Shown here: positions 62,423-64,000 of the stretch, in pieces | How the letters are laid out: each line of letters opens with the position of its first letter | Position numbering within the stretch: the stretch's first letter is position 1 | DNA from: an uncultured Alistipes sp. | Lineage (GTDB): Bacteria > Bacteroidota > Bacteroidia > Bacteroidales > Rikenellaceae | Assembly: GCA_904502285.1 (NCBI GenBank) | Contig: CAJGEC010000003.1 | Coordinates: forward strand, 34,788-98,787 | Direction of reading: 5' to 3' | DNA length: 64,000 bases | Notes under the pieces: model-generated | What the model was told of the DNA's origin: nothing | Database searches by the model: none | The model's input: the letters and a program-made list of their open reading frames with translations, nothing else | Position numbers and translations under genes: made by a program

Positions 62423-63415
62423 TTAATCTTTATCAAGTTTGTAGATAGATACGTCCGTACCGAACTTTAGACCGTGAGTTGCCAACAACTCATCGAGCTC
62501 TGTGAGTGACTTCTTACCAAAGTTGCGGAACTTCAACAACTCGTTGCGGTGAAGTTTCACAAGGTCGCCAATAGTCTCAATCTCAGCAGCCCTCAAGCAG
62601 TTGAGTGCACGAACACTCAAATCCTGATCTGCAAGCTTCATCTTGAGCAATTGACGCATATGTAAGATGCTCTCATCGAACTCCTCAACACCCTGCTGCT
62701 CATCCTCGTCGATAGTAATCTTCTCGTCAGAGAACAACATAAAGTGCTGAATGAGAATCTTAGCAGCCTCCTTCAAGGCATCCTTCGGCTGGATCGAGCC
62801 GTCGGTAGTAATCTCCAAATTCAACTTCTCGTAGTCGGTCTTCTGCTCGACACGGTAGTCCTCGATAGAGTACTTGACGTTCTTAATAGGGGTGAAGATA
62901 GAGTCGATAGGAAGAGTATCAACATCCTTCTCAATGCCCGCATTCTCCTCTGATGGTACATAGCCACGACCCTTACCAATGGTAATGGTCATCTGCATCT
63001 TTGTACCAGGAGCGAGGTGGCAAATAACCAACTCAGGATTCAAAACCTTGAAGAACGACAGGTAGTTTGAGACATATCCTGCAGTAAGCTCTGTGACACC
63101 GGCAACATTGATAGAGACCTTCTCATAATCCTCATTATCAACTGTGCGCAAGAAACGTACCTGCTTAAGATTAAGAATAATCTCAATCATACCCTCCATC
63201 ACACCGGGAACTGCTGCGAACTCATTGTTCACGCCGGCAACCTTCACGGTAGTGATAGCATAGCCCTCCAACGACGAGAGCAACACACGGCGCAAAGCGT
63301 TTCCGACAGTCATACCGTAACCTGGCTCCAACGGACGAAACTCAAATTTGCCGAACGATGGAGTAGACTCCAGCATGATGACCTTTTCAGGTTTTTGGAA
63401 TGCTAATATTGCCAT
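62423..63415 (-). CDS. rpoA: RNA polymerase alpha subunit
   Basis: The protein has 330 residues of normal layout. The N-terminal dimerisation domain (~1-230) contains LEPGYGMTVGNALRRVLLSS. The C-terminal DNA- and activator-binding domain (~255-325) contains LSVRALNCLRAAEIETIGDL and KFRNFGKKSL. It assembles core polymerase. It lies between rpsD and rplQ, as in other Bacteroidetes. Confidence 0.97.
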   Translation of the reverse strand: MAILAFQKPEKVIMLESTPSFGKFEFRPLEPGYGMTVGNALRRVLLSSLEGYAITTVKVAGVNNEFAAVPGVMEGMIEIILNLKQVRFLRTVDNEDYEKVSINVAGVTELTAGYVSNYLSFFKVLNPELVICHLAPGTKMQMTITIGKGRGYVPSEENAGIEKDVDTLPIDSIFTPIKNVKYSIEDYRVEQKTDYEKLNLEITTDGSIQPKDALKEAAKILIQHFMLFSDEKITIDEDEQQGVEEFDESILHMRQLLKMKLADQDLSVRALNCLRAAEIETIGDLVKLHRNELLKFRNFGKKSLTELDELLATHGLKFGTDVSIYKLDKD

Positions 63416-63439
63416 AATATTGAATTTGTTTGTAAATTA

Positions 63440-64000
63440 CTACTTAGAGTACAACTCGACGATAAGCTGCTCCTTGATGTTCTCTGGAATCTCCTCACGC
63501 TCTGGAGACTGGAGGAACTTGCCACTCATAGTAGCACCATCCCACTCCAACCAAGCGTAACGGCTACGTGATGAGCCTGACAACGCATCGGTGATTACCT
63601 CCAAAGTCTTTGACTTCTCACGAACAGATACTACATCACCTGCCTTCAATGCGTATGATGGAATGTTTACTACATTGCCATTTACGCAGATGTGACGGTG
63701 TGATACAAGCTGACGTGCTGCTGCGCGTGTAGGAGCAATACCCAAACGGTAAACAACATTATCCAAACGGCACTCCAAAAGCTTCAACAAGTTCTCACCT
63801 GTGATACCACCCATACGTGCTGCTGCCTCGTATGTACGTGCGAACTGCTTCTCCAAAATACCGTAAGTGTACTTTGCCTTCTGCTTCTCAGAAAGCTGCT
63901 CGCCATACTCAGAGTTCTTCTTACGCTTGCGAGCAAGACCGTGCTGTCCAGGAGGGAAGTTACGCTTCTCAAGAACTTTGTCAGCACCGTAAATAGCCTC
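63440..64000 (-). CDS. rpsD: 30S ribosomal protein S4 (5' end beyond window)
   Basis: 187 codons are visible, in frame to the window edge. The short N-terminal part is cut off. Seen are KRNFPPGQHG, LEKQFARTYEAAARMGG, and the S4 RNA-binding domain with ENLLKLLECRLDNVVYRLG and RQLVSHRHICVNG. It is a primary 16S rRNA binder. It lies 24 bp before rpoA in the same direction. Confidence 0.96.
   Translation of the reverse strand, partial: EAIYGADKVLEKRNFPPGQHGLARKRKKNSEYGEQLSEKQKAKYTYGILEKQFARTYEAAARMGGITGENLLKLLECRLDNVVYRLGIAPTRAAARQLVSHRHICVNGNVVNIPSYALKAGDVVSVREKSKTLEVITDALSGSSRSRYAWLEWDGATMSGKFLQSPEREEIPENIKEQLIVELYSK

Noticed and set aside
1..64000. CRISPR array, insertion sequence, phage or tRNA gene
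   Set aside because: No regularly spaced short repeats, transposase, integrase or cloverleaf-like sequence was recognised in the intergenic regions.

Overview
The window is chromosomal DNA from a member of the Bacteroidales. Support comes from SpII lipoproteins with acidic residues after the cysteine, BACON and fimbrillin (Mfa-like) domains, a DUF3575/DUF5119 fimbrial locus, the TAnnTTTG promoter type, an acyl-glycine/ornithine N-acyltransferase and a Bacteroidetes-style L17 tail. The futalosine menaquinone genes (mqnB, mqnD) and the abundance of BACON lipoproteins point towards an Alistipes-like Rikenellaceae rather than Bacteroides, but this is inference. No tRNA, rRNA, CRISPR array, insertion sequence or phage gene was seen.

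Layout. (1) 1-10.3 kb, leftward: a fimbrial/surface operon running from a DUF3575 outer-membrane protein through a DUF5119 lipoprotein to three large fimbrillin-type lipoproteins. The last is cut by the window edge. A TTTG-N19-TAtaTTTG promoter lies upstream, with a 9-bp G/C homopolymer just inside the predicted transcript. (2) 10.5-16.0 kb, leftward: Ca/Na antiporter, YugP-like zinc peptidase, SGNH hydrolase, MBOAT acyltransferase and PAP2 phosphatase, probably an envelope-polymer O-acylation unit. (3) 16.1-23.1 kb, leftward: prenyl synthase, U32 peptidase family protein, aminopeptidase P, formate-THF ligase, mqnB, a small membrane protein and mqnD. (4) A ROK kinase (rightward) and a lipid N-acyltransferase (leftward), separated by a perfect 22-bp bidirectional terminator. 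(5) 25.3-37.7 kb, rightward: rsmH-ftsL-ftsI-murE-mraY-murD-ftsW, then an S4 protein and leuS. mraZ is missing in front, and murG/murC/ftsQ/ftsA/ftsZ are missing behind.

(6) 37.8-61.6 kb is a dense island of twelve surface lipoproteins between leuS and the ribosomal alpha operon. Three consecutive two-gene leftward units, each followed by a hairpin, carry signal peptide + BACON + copies of an unnamed beta-rich domain. In the middle sit a glycosyltransferase and a membrane-anchored TPR/LuxR-type regulator. Divergent from the regulator are three more lipoproteins (rightward), followed by three single leftward lipoprotein genes. Two neighbouring genes share an almost identical first ~135 codons and then diverge. 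This island is the strongest candidate for an undescribed surface system, perhaps a diversifying set of adhesins or binding proteins controlled by the TPR regulator.

(7) 61.8-64 kb: rplQ, rpoA and partial rpsD of the alpha ribosomal operon, leftward.
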